Shown in pieces: positions 7,410 to 15,743 of a stretch of DNA of 40,782 nucleotides. The position numbers and the translations under genes were made by a program. The notes under the pieces are model-generated. The model ran no database searches. It was given only the letters and a program-made list of their open reading frames with translations, and was not told the origin of the DNA. Source of the stretch: Opitutia bacterium (lineage in GTDB: Bacteria > Verrucomicrobiota > Verrucomicrobiae > Opitutales > Opitutaceae); assembly GCA_947442255.1 (NCBI GenBank), contig CANEVO010000022.1, positions 1 through 40,782 of the forward strand. The letters run 5' to 3'. How positions within the stretch are numbered: the first letter of the stretch is position 1; each line of letters opens with the position of its first letter.

Positions 7410-10400
7410 ATGACAAAACCTGCTAACTCCCGACGCCCAAACCTCGGGGTCGCCTTGTTGGCGAGCGCCGTGTTGGCTCTCACCGCCTCCGCCCAATCAG
7501 TCGATCAGACCGTCAAGCTCGAGGCTTTCACCGTCACCGGTTCCAACGTGAAACGCCTCGCTCAGGAAAAAGTCCTGCCCGTGACCGTGTTGGCCGCCAG
7601 CGAACTGGAAGTGCGCGATGCCTCGCAGCCCTCCGAGTTGTTGACCGCGCTGCCGCAGGTCACCGGCCTCCCCGGTAACGAAACCGCGACCCTCGGCGCC
7701 ACTGCTCGCGGTGACAACGCCAGCGTCTCGCTCCGTGGTATTCCCTCGAGCAATACCCTCATCCTCCTCAATGGCCGCCGTCTCACGCCGCACCCGATCA
7801 GCCAGTCCGAAGCCGGCGCTCCGACCCTCTCCACTAACGTCAATACCTTGCCGAACCGCGGCCTCGAGCGCGTTGAAATCCTGCGCGACGGCGCCTCGTC
7901 CATCTACGGCACCGACGCCGTCGCTGGCGTCGTGAATTACGTCACCAATAAAAATTTCCGCGGAACCGAGCTCGCGCTGCGCTTCGGCCAGACCCGCTAC
8001 GGCGACGGCCAAGAAACCCGCGCGACCCTCACCCACGGTCTGGAGTTTGCCAAAGGCCGCGGCCGCGCGATGATCACCGCTGATTTTTACAGCCGTGAAG
8101 CGATGTATGCCCGCGATCGCTCGTTCTCCGCCGAAGCGGACAACAGCTACCGCGCACCCGCGCCGTGGAATGTTTCCACCAACACCACCTTCAACCTGCG
8201 CTCCGCCACCACCCAATACGGTAATTACCTCCTTGGCACCGTGGGTGGCACAGATGCTTTCGGCTCGGTCAACTCGTTTACCGGCGCGCGCCCCACGGGT
8301 GTCCCCGCGACCTTGGCCGCCACTTCCGGCGCGTTTTTCCTCGTGCCCAATGGCACGGGCGGCGCGGCCTTCGCCACTGCCACTCCGAGCCGCACGGACG
8401 TGACGGCCGATTACTACTGGAACAACAACGCAGCGCGCGTCATCCAGCCCAAGTCCGATCGCACCAATATTTTTGCTAGCGGCGAATTTGACCTCACGAA
8501 CCGCATCACCGCGTTCGTCGATGCCAGCCTCTACCAGGCCCAGTCCATCACCTACCGTGAATCCGACGGCATCACGCAAAGCACCGACGGCTTCATCATC
8601 GTTCCCGCGAGCAATCCTTACAATCCCTTCGGCACGCGCTTCTGGTCCCCGACCGGCGCCGCCAATACAGATGGCACCGCGCGCCTCACCGGCACGCCTT
8701 CCGCCGTCTCGATCACCAACAAGCGTCTCTCCGATCTCGCGACGCGCACCGATTACGTCGACACCTCCGTTTATCGCGGCGTCATGGGCCTCCGCGGCAA
8801 ACTCAGCGGCTCCTGGTCTTGGGAAGCCGCGCTGCTTTATTCTGCGGCTCGCGTCATCGAAAATGAAACCGGCCCAAGCCGGAAATCCGCTTTAATCGCC
8901 GCCATCAACCAGACCGATCCGGCCAAAGCGTTTAATCCTTTCACCCGCACCTTTGCCGTGCAAAACGGCACGCTCGTCGCCACCGGTAACTATAAAAATC
9001 CCGACAGCGTCACCTCGGCGTTCCGCTCGGAATTCATCCGCAACGGCATCACGAAACTCGGTAGCGGCGATGTTCGCGCCTCGGGTGATGTGTTCCCTCT
9101 CTGGGGCGGCAACGCCATCGGCGGCGCCATCGGCGGCGAGTTCCGCTATGAGACTTACGATGATTATCGTCCGCCCTACGCCGGCCTGAATCCTGCCGGC
9201 TCCGGCCTCAATCCCGAGAGCAACGACTTCCTCGGCTTCTCGCCCAATTCCGACACTCACGGTAACCGCCACGTCGCCGCCGCCTACCTCGAAACGGTGG
9301 TTTCGCTCGTCGGCAACAAATTCACGCTCCCCCTCGTGCGTTCGCTCGAGCTCAGCGCCTCGGCGCGTTATGAGAGCTACACCAATTTCGGCGATACCAC
9401 CAAACCGAAGTATGGCATCAACTGGCGCCCCAACTCTTGGATCATGGCTCGTGCCTCCTATAACGAGGGTTTCCGCGCGCCTAACCTTGCCCAACTCTTC
9501 ACTGGTACGCTCATCCGCACTGTCACCGGCAGCACCGATTCTTACCGCAGCGCGGTCACAGGTTTGACCACCGACGGCCCCTCGAATCGCCGCAGCGTCG
9601 CCTCCGGTAATCGCGCTCTCAAGCCCGAGACTTCCACCGGCAAATCCGGCGGCGTTGTCATCGATGTGCCCTTCGTGAAGGGCCTCTCCGTCTCCGTCGA
9701 TTACTGGGAAATTGAACAGAAGAGCATCATCTCTTCCTCCGGTTCGATCGCCGATGACACCGCGGCCCTCCAAGCTGCCACGCAGGCTGCCCTCGCCGCG
9801 GGCCAGAACATCAACTCCATCGACCTCGGCTCCGGCACCGGTAACTACAAGGGTGAGGGCTCCGTTGTCCGCCTCGCTGCCACTCAGGCCGATCGCGATT
9901 TCTTCGCCGCTTACAACGCCAGGCAAGTTCCCGGTAATCAGCGTGCCGCCGTCGGCTCGATCGATATCCTCCGCACGACCTACTTCAACAAAGCCTCCCA
10001 GTTCGTGAACGGTTTCGACTTCGACGTGGCCTACACCTTCCCGAAACTCGCTCTCGGCAACTTCGTATTTAACACCACCTGGACCAAGCTGAACAATTTC
10101 CACAACTACAGCGTCCCCGGCGCCTCCCGCACGGAACTGCGTAACACCAACGCCGCGGGCGGTGCCTCACCCAACTGGCGCGGTGCCACCACCCTCACCT
10201 GGCGCCGCCAGCAATGGGGTGCGGGCTTTGGCTTCTACTACATCGGCAGCTACACGGACACCGGCGCCACCACCACGCAGGCCACCTACCAGTCGCTCGG
10301 TTCCCCGAGCTACATCACGCCCATCGTGAACAACGGCGCGGTTTCCTACCGCTACACGGTCCACGACACGAAATCTTACAACATTTACACCTCCTACCGT

Positions 10401-10571
10401 ATCGTTTCGCGTAACACCTACCTCAACAAAACCGACATCCGCCTCGGTGTGAACAACCTCTTCAACGCCAAGCCCCCGCTCTCGAGCGACTCGCGCGGCT
10501 ACGATCCGGCCGTTTATAACACCATGGCGCGCGGTCTCACTTGGTCGGCGCAAGTTGCCAAAAGATTCTAA
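7410..10571 (+). CDS. TonB-dependent receptor
   Basis: A 1053-residue outer-membrane receptor for active uptake of a ligand, energised by TonB/ExbBD. It has a signal peptide (cleavage after ALTASAQS, about residue 30). A TonB-box-like segment VKLEAFTVTGSNV follows, then the plug domain with ARGDNASVSLRGIPSSNTL, LLNGRRL, and VERVEILRDGASSIYGTDAVAGVVNYVT near residue 165. The rest is the barrel, with the typical receptor motif ASYNEGFRAPNLAQLF near residue 690, ending in an aromatic residue (QVAKRF), the usual barrel-assembly signal. Codons are strongly C-ending, suggesting high expression. No SusD partner is adjacent. The broken GH28 gene downstream hints at pectin-derived ligands, which is inference only. 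It lies 113 bases after an IS end. Confidence 0.95.
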   Translation: MTKPANSRRPNLGVALLASAVLALTASAQSVDQTVKLEAFTVTGSNVKRLAQEKVLPVTVLAASELEVRDASQPSELLTALPQVTGLPGNETATLGATARGDNASVSLRGIPSSNTLILLNGRRLTPHPISQSEAGAPTLSTNVNTLPNRGLERVEILRDGASSIYGTDAVAGVVNYVTNKNFRGTELALRFGQTRYGDGQETRATLTHGLEFAKGRGRAMITADFYSREAMYARDRSFSAEADNSYRAPAPWNVSTNTTFNLRSATTQYGNYLLGTVGGTDAFGSVNSFTGARPTGVPATLAATSGAFFLVPNGTGGAAFATATPSRTDVTADYYWNNNAARVIQPKSDRTNIFASGEFDLTNRITAFVDASLYQAQSITYRESDGITQSTDGFIIVPASNPYNPFGTRFWSPTGAANTDGTARLTGTPSAVSITNKRLSDLATRTDYVDTSVYRGVMGLRGKLSGSWSWEAALLYSAARVIENETGPSRKSALIAAINQTDPAKAFNPFTRTFAVQNGTLVATGNYKNPDSVTSAFRSEFIRNGITKLGSGDVRASGDVFPLWGGNAIGGAIGGEFRYETYDDYRPPYAGLNPAGSGLNPESNDFLGFSPNSDTHGNRHVAAAYLETVVSLVGNKFTLPLVRSLELSASARYESYTNFGDTTKPKYGINWRPNSWIMARASYNEGFRAPNLAQLFTGTLIRTVTGSTDSYRSAVTGLTTDGPSNRRSVASGNRALKPETSTGKSGGVVIDVPFVKGLSVSVDYWEIEQKSIISSSGSIADDTAALQAATQAALAAGQNINSIDLGSGTGNYKGEGSVVRLAATQADRDFFAAYNARQVPGNQRAAVGSIDILRTTYFNKASQFVNGFDFDVAYTFPKLALGNFVFNTTWTKLNNFHNYSVPGASRTELRNTNAAGGASPNWRGATTLTWRRQQWGAGFGFYYIGSYTDTGATTTQATYQSLGSPSYITPIVNNGAVSYRYTVHDTKSYNIYTSYRIVSRNTYLNKTDIRLGVNNLFNAKPPLSSDSRGYDPAVYNTMARGLTWSAQVAKRF

Positions 10572-10612
10572 GACCGATTAGAATCTGGACCGCCTCTCCG
10601 GTGGCGCGGTCC
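10563..10612 (+). terminator. Tandem hairpins after the TonB receptor gene
   Basis: AGATTCTA (10563-10570, overlapping the stop codon) pairs with TAGAATCT (10579-10586). GGACCGC (10587-10593) then pairs with GCGGTCC (10606-10612). The following bases (CTTCAATC) are not a real T-tract, so this may be an mRNA 3' stabiliser or a weak terminator. Confidence 0.5.
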
Positions 10613-10746
10613 CTTCAATCACGCAGCCGGCTAATGCTGAACCGAAATCAACTTCTGTTCATCAGCATTGGCCGGCGTCGATGCGCAACATCCGCGACCG
10701 GCAGTAACTCAAGGCCGCTGGTGAACCCGGTACGGATACGAGTTTC

Positions 10747-11753
10747 ATGGCCGGTCAGGGCAACAAGGCGATTGCGCTAAAAAATTGTCGGCGCGTGGCG
10801 CTGCGTGAATTCTCCGTTTTGGCGGGCGGACATTTCGCGCTGCTCGCGCCGGGCGTAAATTTTTTGAACATCGACAAAGTCGATATCGCCACGAACCGCG
10901 ACGGTTTTGACATCGACGCGTGTCGCGATGTAAAAATCACCCGATGCCGGGTGAATTCTCCCAGTGACGACGCAATTGTCCTGAAAAGCTCTTTCGAGTT
11001 GGTCTATGCGCGCGCGACGGAGCGTGTGACTATCTCGGCTGCGCCGTGAGTGGCTTTGACCTCGAGACGATGCGCGATGGCACCCGCCAGCGTACCCAGC
11101 AGATCGCGCCTGATCGTGACGGTGTGACGGGCCGTATTAAAATCGGGACGGATTCGAATGGTGGTTTCAAAAAACATCACGATCCGCGATTGCACCTTTG
11201 AACGCTGCCGCGGGCTGGCGTCGGAGACTGTCGATGGCGGCGTGATCGAGGATGTGGTCGTGAAAAATTTGACGATGAAAGAAGTGACGACCGCGCCCTT
11301 GTTCATTTGTTTGGGCAATCGCGTGCGCGGGCCGGATAATCCGCCGGTTGGCGCGGTGCGTCGGATTAGTATCAGCAACGTGCCGGTGCGTGATGCGGAG
11401 GCGAGGTTTGCCTCGCAGATCGTCGGGCTCGTCGGGCATCCAATTCAAGATGTGCGCTCGAGTGATCTCACTATTAAGTATCGCGGCGGTGGTACCGCCG
11501 ATGAGGCGAAGCTAGAGCCGGCGGAAAACGAGCGCGGTCATCCGGCACCGAGCATGTTTGGGACGTGGCCGGTTTATGGTTCTTTTGTGCGGCACGTGGC
11601 GGGCTCACCGTTGAGCGGATGAAAGTGAGCGACGCGGCGTCTGAGGCGCGTCCGGCGGTGTGGCTCGAGGATGCGGTGGATGTGAATCTGAGGGAGTTTG
11701 ATGCCCAGCAAACGGTTGGGTCGCCGCGTCTGGTTTTGCGCGAGGTGCGCTGA
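10747..11753 (+). pseudogene. GH28 (polygalacturonase-type) pseudogene with three frameshifts
   Basis: Family GH28 enzymes are right-handed beta-helix pectinases. The remnant keeps NRDGFDIDACRDVKI and NSPSDDAIVLKSSF (the DD catalytic region), then GFDLETMRDGT, GRIKIGTDSNGGFKNITI, RGLASETVDGG and PAPSMFGTWPVYG. These pieces lie in different frames: one base shift near 11035, a second in the six-A run at 11169-11174 that returns to the first frame, and a third near 11600. The N-terminal part with signal peptide is gone, and nothing recognisable fills 10613-10746. The downstream end is a normal stop at 11751-11753. Three shifts make real decay likely, although the A-run alone could be an assembly error. 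Confidence 0.85.
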
Positions 11754-11767
11754 AATCTCGCGGGTGG

Positions 11768-12685
11768 TTAACGCGCAGCGAGGTGTTTCGCGAGGAACGC
11801 GAGGGCTACGGGTCGGAGGTCGCGCGCGAGGGCTTTCTTGTTCCAAAACTCAAAATCAAACGTGTGGCCGGCGCCTTCGACCAAGATGAACTCGTGTTCT
11901 ACTCCCTTACGGACGAGAGCTCCGGCCAAGGTCCACGATTGGCCGATATCGACCGTGCCATCAATGAGGCCATGGATGATGAGCACAGGCGGAGAATTTT
12001 TCGTAACGTGAGACACCGGCGAGGCGAGGGTGAAGACGGGGTCGTCGATGCTCGCGGCGCCGAAGACTTTCAGGTCGCCGCCTGGCTTGCGTTTGCCATT
12101 GGGCACGCCCTTGGCGTCGGTTTCCAAGCGCGTGAGCAGGCTGGCCGGACCGTAGAGATCGATGATGCAGCGCACTTGGCTCGAAATTCCTGGGTAGGGC
12201 GTGGCGTTGGCCGTGGGTTCAAACTCCGGCTGATCCGCTGTGAGCCCGACCATCAAAGCGAGGTGGCCACCCGCCGAGCCACCGGCGACGGCGATGCGCT
12301 CGGGATCGATTTGATACTCGGCCGCATGGGCGCGCAGAAAGCGGACGGCGTTTTTGCAATCATGCAGGTTGATTGGCCATGCGCCGTCCCTGAGCCGATA
12401 GTCGATGCTGACCGCGACGTAGCCGGCGGCTGCCAAAGTGCCGCAGATTTCGGCGGCGCGGGTTTCGTTTTTCGTGCCGCCGGTCCAGCCGCCGCCATGA
12501 ATCCAAACGACGGCTGGAGCGAGCGTGCCGGCGGGAAGCGTGGCGGGCAGGTAGACATCGAGTTTTTCGGCGCGGCCGGGGGCGAGAAAGGTGACGTCTT
12601 TCAAAACGCGTGGGGCTGATTCAGCGGCGTGAACGGAGCCGAACAGCGACAGAGCAAACAGGGCCAGAGGAGCGAAGCGGGGCAC
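11768..12685 (-). CDS. Secreted alpha/beta hydrolase (BD-FAE/esterase type)
   Basis: A 305-residue serine hydrolase with a signal peptide (LALFALSLFGSVHA, cleavage about residue 20). The oxyanion loop HGGGW is at 63-67 and the nucleophile elbow GGSAGG at 135-140 (Ser137). The acid is probably Asp242 (IHGLIDGTVD) and the base His274 (EGAGHTF). This architecture is typical of acetyl/feruloyl-type carbohydrate esterases and of the hormone-sensitive-lipase-like group. Family length is normal. It converges on the GH28 pseudogene, separated by 14 bases. Its secretion and the GH28 neighbour suggest deacylation of plant polysaccharide, but the substrate is inference. Confidence 0.9.
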   Translation of the reverse strand: MPRFAPLALFALSLFGSVHAAESAPRVLKDVTFLAPGRAEKLDVYLPATLPAGTLAPAVVWIHGGGWTGGTKNETRAAEICGTLAAAGYVAVSIDYRLRDGAWPINLHDCKNAVRFLRAHAAEYQIDPERIAVAGGSAGGHLALMVGLTADQPEFEPTANATPYPGISSQVRCIIDLYGPASLLTRLETDAKGVPNGKRKPGGDLKVFGAASIDDPVFTLASPVSHVTKNSPPVLIIHGLIDGTVDIGQSWTLAGALVRKGVEHEFILVEGAGHTFDFEFWNKKALARDLRPVALAFLAKHLAAR

Positions 12686-12741
12686 GGTGCATTCAATACG
12701 GCCCGTGTGCGCAACTCAAGTGTCATGGGCGTTCGCCCTCC

Positions 12742-12822
12742 GGCGCGACGTTGGCTGCGTTGCTGGCTTCAACTCGTCACGCCGTCAGCGATGTTTCGGT
12801 CCACATCGAGCCGCTGAAATAA
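12742..12822 (+). pseudogene. Possible 3' fragment of a cation diffusion facilitator gene
   Basis: The frame ending TAA at 12820-12822 reads LAALLASTRHAVSDVSVHIEPLK. This resembles the last strand of cation-diffusion-facilitator (CDF) transporters, where a helix is followed by V-x-D-V-x-V-H-x-E-P. No upstream part of such a transporter is present, so it would be a stranded tail. With fewer than 30 residues the assignment is weak. Confidence 0.25.
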
Positions 12823-12861
12823 GCGCGGCGGTCCGCCGTGCGTCATGCAGGTACGGCGCGT

Positions 12862-13029
12862 TTAATCGAAAAACTTTCGCGCGAGTTTCCAGCTCACGTA
12901 AACTCCCACTAGGCTGCCGACGCCGCTGAGCATGAAGTTGGCGAAAAAATCCTACCCCAGCGCCTCGCCCAAGCACCAGCCGATGTAGCCGCCAATCGTA
13001 GTGCCGATGAAGATTCAGAATTTGTTCAC
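12862..13029 (-). pseudogene. Small glycine-rich membrane protein, killed by two nonsense codons
   Basis: Reading from GTG at 13029 to TAA at 12862 gives a 55-residue frame: VNKF*IFIGTTIGGYIGWC, then LGEALG*DFFANFMLSGVG, ending VSWKLARKFFD. It has in-frame TGA (13015-13017) and TAG (12952-12954). The pattern, two short glycine-zipper helices followed by W-K-L-A-R-(K/R)-F, is that of small membrane proteins I associate with Opitutaceae. The TGA falls where Trp is expected, consistent with a single-base change. Since one stop is TAG, recoding is not a sensible explanation. The 5' end overlaps the M14 gene end by 4 bases. Confidence 0.65.
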
Positions 13030-14291
13030 GGTTTAACGGGTGCGGTAAAAGTAGGCTTGGTCACCTCAGCGGCGAGTAGTTGCTCCATCAGGGATTCGGC
13101 GGCGGCCTTGGCAATGGCTTGAAGCATGATCCGATCCGTATTGTCGCCGACTTCGTACGTGCAGGTGGGAATGCCGAATTCGCGATACACCCAGTTGTGC
13201 GAGGTCGTGATCGTCGGCTTGCGCTGCGTAGAGCGCTTTGGGGTGTTGTGGGGCAGGCGGGAGGTGATGCCGGAGATCCAGGCGGCGGTGAAACCGGGTA
13301 ATTGCGAGAGCCAATCGTCTGGTTGCGTGTAGAGGCCGTCCACGAAACTCGAGTGAAAATCGATGTGAAAATAGTGCGGACCGCGCGCACGCAGGGCTTG
13401 GATTTGATCGCGCACAGCGCGGGTCTCGGGGTTTTCCCATAGGCCCCAATCGCGGTTGAGGTCGACGCCGCGAGCGTTGTGGCGCCAGTGGCCGCCGTTG
13501 ACGCCGTCGGGGTTGACGAGGGGTACAAGCATCACGGCGAATTTTTCTCGAAAACGGTGCGCGAGCGGCGTCTCGGCGACGAGGGTTTCAATGAAGCGGA
13601 GCAACGCCTGCGAGCCGGTCGTCTCGGGGGGATGTTGACGGCTGACTACGGTGATGAAGTTGGGCTTCGTGCCGACCGGTACGGCGTTGATCTCGAGTTT
13701 GTGGAGAGGTTGGCCGAGCACGGAACGGCCAATCTCGTTGCGCGTGACAAACGGCAGTCGCTCTAGCGTACGGCTCCAAGCTTCGAGGCGCTCGGTGGAA
13801 ATGATTTCCTGTGCTGAAACCCAAAGTGGTTCTGGGCCGACTTTTAGCGTGATCGTGCCTTCATCGGCGGCGGAGCCGCGCTTAAAAGCTTCTGCCGGTA
13901 ATGTGATCCAGCTCGTGCCATCGACGCTGATTTTGGGAATGTAGCGCAGCGCGGCACCTTCGCAGTTGACGTGAATTTTGATGGTTTTCGCTGTTTTGGC
14001 AGCGACGCGGAACGCGAACCACGGGCTCGCGTTGATCGGGCGATTTTCCGGCGAGGTGACGACGGCGAAGTGATCGCGGGCGGTACGCGTGCAGGTGTTG
14101 ATGCGTGCGGCGGCGAATTGGGTGTCAAATGTGACTCCGTCCTCGCTGAATTCCCACGTGCGCACGGGGGTGGCAGTGAGCGCCGTCGTCGACGGCGTGG
14201 CTGCGCGCGTGAGCTGCGGGACGAAGCTGCAAGTGGCGGCGGCGATTACACCGGCGAGAATAAACGAGGATAGTCGGGGAGCAGTTATCAT
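13026..14291 (-). CDS. Secreted M14 family zinc carboxypeptidase
   Basis: A 421-residue metallopeptidase. It has a signal peptide (FILAGVIAAATCS, residues 10-22), an N-terminal beta domain of about 150 residues as in the cytosolic-carboxypeptidase-like subgroup, then the M14 catalytic domain. Zinc ligands are His220 and Glu223 (RQHPPETTGS) and His313 (IDFHSS). Substrate-binding residues are in HNARGVDLNRDW (Asn279, Arg280). The catalytic acid is Glu380 (CTYEVGD). All key residues are present, so it should be active, trimming C-terminal residues of peptides or muropeptides outside the cytoplasm. Its role beside the TonB receptor and esterase is unclear. The start ATG at 14291 has no clear ribosome site. 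Confidence 0.92.
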   Translation of the reverse strand: MITAPRLSSFILAGVIAAATCSFVPQLTRAATPSTTALTATPVRTWEFSEDGVTFDTQFAAARINTCTRTARDHFAVVTSPENRPINASPWFAFRVAAKTAKTIKIHVNCEGAALRYIPKISVDGTSWITLPAEAFKRGSAADEGTITLKVGPEPLWVSAQEIISTERLEAWSRTLERLPFVTRNEIGRSVLGQPLHKLEINAVPVGTKPNFITVVSRQHPPETTGSQALLRFIETLVAETPLAHRFREKFAVMLVPLVNPDGVNGGHWRHNARGVDLNRDWGLWENPETRAVRDQIQALRARGPHYFHIDFHSSFVDGLYTQPDDWLSQLPGFTAAWISGITSRLPHNTPKRSTQRKPTITTSHNWVYREFGIPTCTYEVGDNTDRIMLQAIAKAAAESLMEQLLAAEVTKPTFTAPVKP

Positions 14292-14372
14292 GGCAACGAT
14301 TGGGGCGATGAATCGAGAGAAGTAGGTGCTGCGTTGCGTTGTGAAGGGCCGCGGTGGGTTTGTCCATCTGGG

Positions 14373-14538
14373 TGAGCGGGTCCCGAAAACTGGGCCAAGT
14401 GGAGTCTTTGGCTTGGGTTGATGTGATGATTTCGGTGGTGGTTTGCAATTCTAGGCGGAGGGACGGACCGGCTTGGCGGTCCGGCCCGGAGCCTGGGATT
14501 GCTGAGAATTTTCCCGCGGCGAAGCGTTGCGGAGAGAG
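14373..14538 (-). mobile_element. IS3-family remnant (right end and transposase tail)
   Basis: The left tip TGAGCGGGTCCCGAAAACTG marks the element's end. Reading leftward on the minus strand gives SPQRFAAG, then PSSGPDRQAGPSL-like sequence and ITSTQAKDS, clearly the same tail as the transposase at 40554-40782, at roughly 85% nucleotide identity by eye. The stop codon found in that copy is lost. Similarity ends abruptly at about 14538 (GGAGAGAG), so the rest was deleted. The remaining 120 bases before the next gene hold nothing recognisable. Confidence 0.8.
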
Positions 14539-14659
14539 GTGTCCTGACCCTCCCAGCCCGCTAAAACGCCTAGAATCGAAAGGAAATCGGCATAGTGGTC
14601 GTTTGAGCACTTAAATCCAAAACGGCCCTTGCCGTCCTTGGCTTGATGGCTCGCGAACT

Positions 14660-15364
14660 CTACCGACCCTTCGGCCGTGAGCGAAGATACCGCATCGTCA
14701 GGTCAAAATCGCTCAGCGTTTGCCGCAACGCCCCGCGCCGGCCGAACCGTCGCCCCGAACTGAGCACGCAAGGAGGAAGCAGGACGATCCGACCCAATTT
14801 CCGCACGCGCAGCGAAAATTCCATATCCTCGAATATCTTAATCGCCGGGAAACCGCCCACCGCAGCGAAGGCCGTTCTGCGCGCAAACATGGCCTGATCG
14901 CCCAGCAGGCACCCCCACCAACGCACCCGCCAGCCGGCCAGCCAACACGTGAAACGCAAAAAAGCCGAAGGATGCGCGAAGCGCCGACGGAATCCGCCAC
15001 CCACAACGCGCGCGTCGTGGCTTAGCGCTCCTTTCAGTGCCGCCAGCCAACCCGGCGGAAGCACGGTGTCGGCATGAAGGAACAGCAACACGTTACCGTG
15101 CGATCGGCTGGCACCCAAGTTGAGTTGATGGGCTCGCCCTGCCACGGACGACGACAACACCGTCGCTGCTGCGGCCCGGGCGATGTCGAGCGACTCGTCC
15201 GCACTCCCGCCGTCGACCACGGTGACGTCAACTTCGCCGCCGGCTGCGAACGCGGAGTCCAGACACGCGCGCAGATTCGCTGCCTCGTTCAACACCGGCA
15301 CGATTACACTCACCCGAATCGGTTCAACGGGTTCTAGCGGTGAGAGTGACGGAATTGGATGCAT
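14660..15364 (-). CDS. Glycosyltransferase, rSAM/selenodomain-associated type 2 (TIGR04283-like)
   Basis: A GT2-fold enzyme of about 234 residues. The N-terminus RVSVIVPVLNEAANLRACLD is the nucleotide-sugar strand. VTVVDGGSADES follows near residue 50, LLFLHADTVLPPGW (metal/acceptor region) near residue 95, and GDQAMFARR and FEDMEFSLRVRKLG later. These features match TIGR04283, now commonly labelled arsenosugar biosynthesis glycosyltransferase because of gene association with a radical SAM enzyme. I chose ATG 15364; an in-frame TTG at 15412 is a weaker option. Its partner family TIGR04282 is encoded at 17179-17835, but the radical SAM gene itself is not in this window. It stands alone on its strand after the IS scar. 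Confidence 0.85.
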   Translation of the reverse strand: MHPIPSLSPLEPVEPIRVSVIVPVLNEAANLRACLDSAFAAGGEVDVTVVDGGSADESLDIARAAAATVLSSSVAGRAHQLNLGASRSHGNVLLFLHADTVLPPGWLAALKGALSHDARVVGGGFRRRFAHPSAFLRFTCWLAGWRVRWWGCLLGDQAMFARRTAFAAVGGFPAIKIFEDMEFSLRVRKLGRIVLLPPCVLSSGRRFGRRGALRQTLSDFDLTMRYLRSRPKGR

Positions 15365-15557
15365 GCGAGGACGGTCCGAGTGAGACGGGCACCCCCCATA
15401 AGAGATTCCCAAAAAACTTCCCAGACGGAATAACGCCTAAGGCTGGAGCGGCACCCCTGCTCTGGCGACGGCTGAATTGCCCGTTGAAACCGCGGAATAG
15501 AAACCAAGAACCTGCGTCTCATCCGTGCCGATGCGCGACGCACCTCACTCTTTCACC
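15365..15557. other. Intergenic region between divergent GT and downstream plus-strand genes
   Basis: About 190 bases with no visible gene, expected to carry promoters for both the minus-strand glycosyltransferase and the plus-strand rhodanese group. No clear boxes are seen. Confidence 0.4.
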
Positions 15558-15728
15558 ATGTCATCCATCCAACGGCCTTTTATCCTTACGGAAACCTCGG
15601 GACCGCGCGAAGGGTGGCTGGCGGCGGACGACAGCCACGAGACCGGCGGATTGTCTGGTTTGAGCGGACTGATGGAGGCGCGAATGGAAAGCTGGCGAAA
15701 ACACGGCGGCTCGGACACATCCCACTGA
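15558..15728 (+). CDS. Small uncharacterised protein upstream of the rhodanese gene
   Basis: A 56-residue frame from ATG 15558 (an in-frame ATG also lies at 15525). It begins MSSIQRPFILTETSGP, continues with EGWLAADDSHETGG, and ends in a helical LSGLMEARMESWRKHGG segment. I recognise no family. Its support is the start codon, its soluble, charged composition, and its position 15 bases before the rhodanese gene in the same direction. It could be a genuine small partner of the cluster, a fragment of a larger gene, or chance. Confidence 0.3.
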   Translation: MSSIQRPFILTETSGPREGWLAADDSHETGGLSGLSGLMEARMESWRKHGGSDTSH

Positions 15729-15743
15729 AAGAAATCTTACGAA

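Noticed and set aside
12862..13029. Stop-codon recoding (selenocysteine or TGA=Trp) in the microprotein
   Set aside because: A TAG also interrupts the frame, the only SECIS-like structure sought was not seen, and many normal genes here use TGA as stop (GT2, Agl23-like, MFS-adjacent genes).
14125..14610. A long minus-strand frame covering the IS scar and the start of the M14 gene
   Set aside because: It splices a transposase tail remnant to an out-of-frame shadow of the M14 gene. The stop of the related copy at 40554 is missing, giving artificial read-through.
15525..15557. Upstream ATG (15525) as the start of the small gene before the rhodanese
   Set aside because: The extra residues (MPMRDAPHSFT) add nothing recognisable; the ATG at 15558 gives the cleaner start. 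Either choice remains low-confidence.
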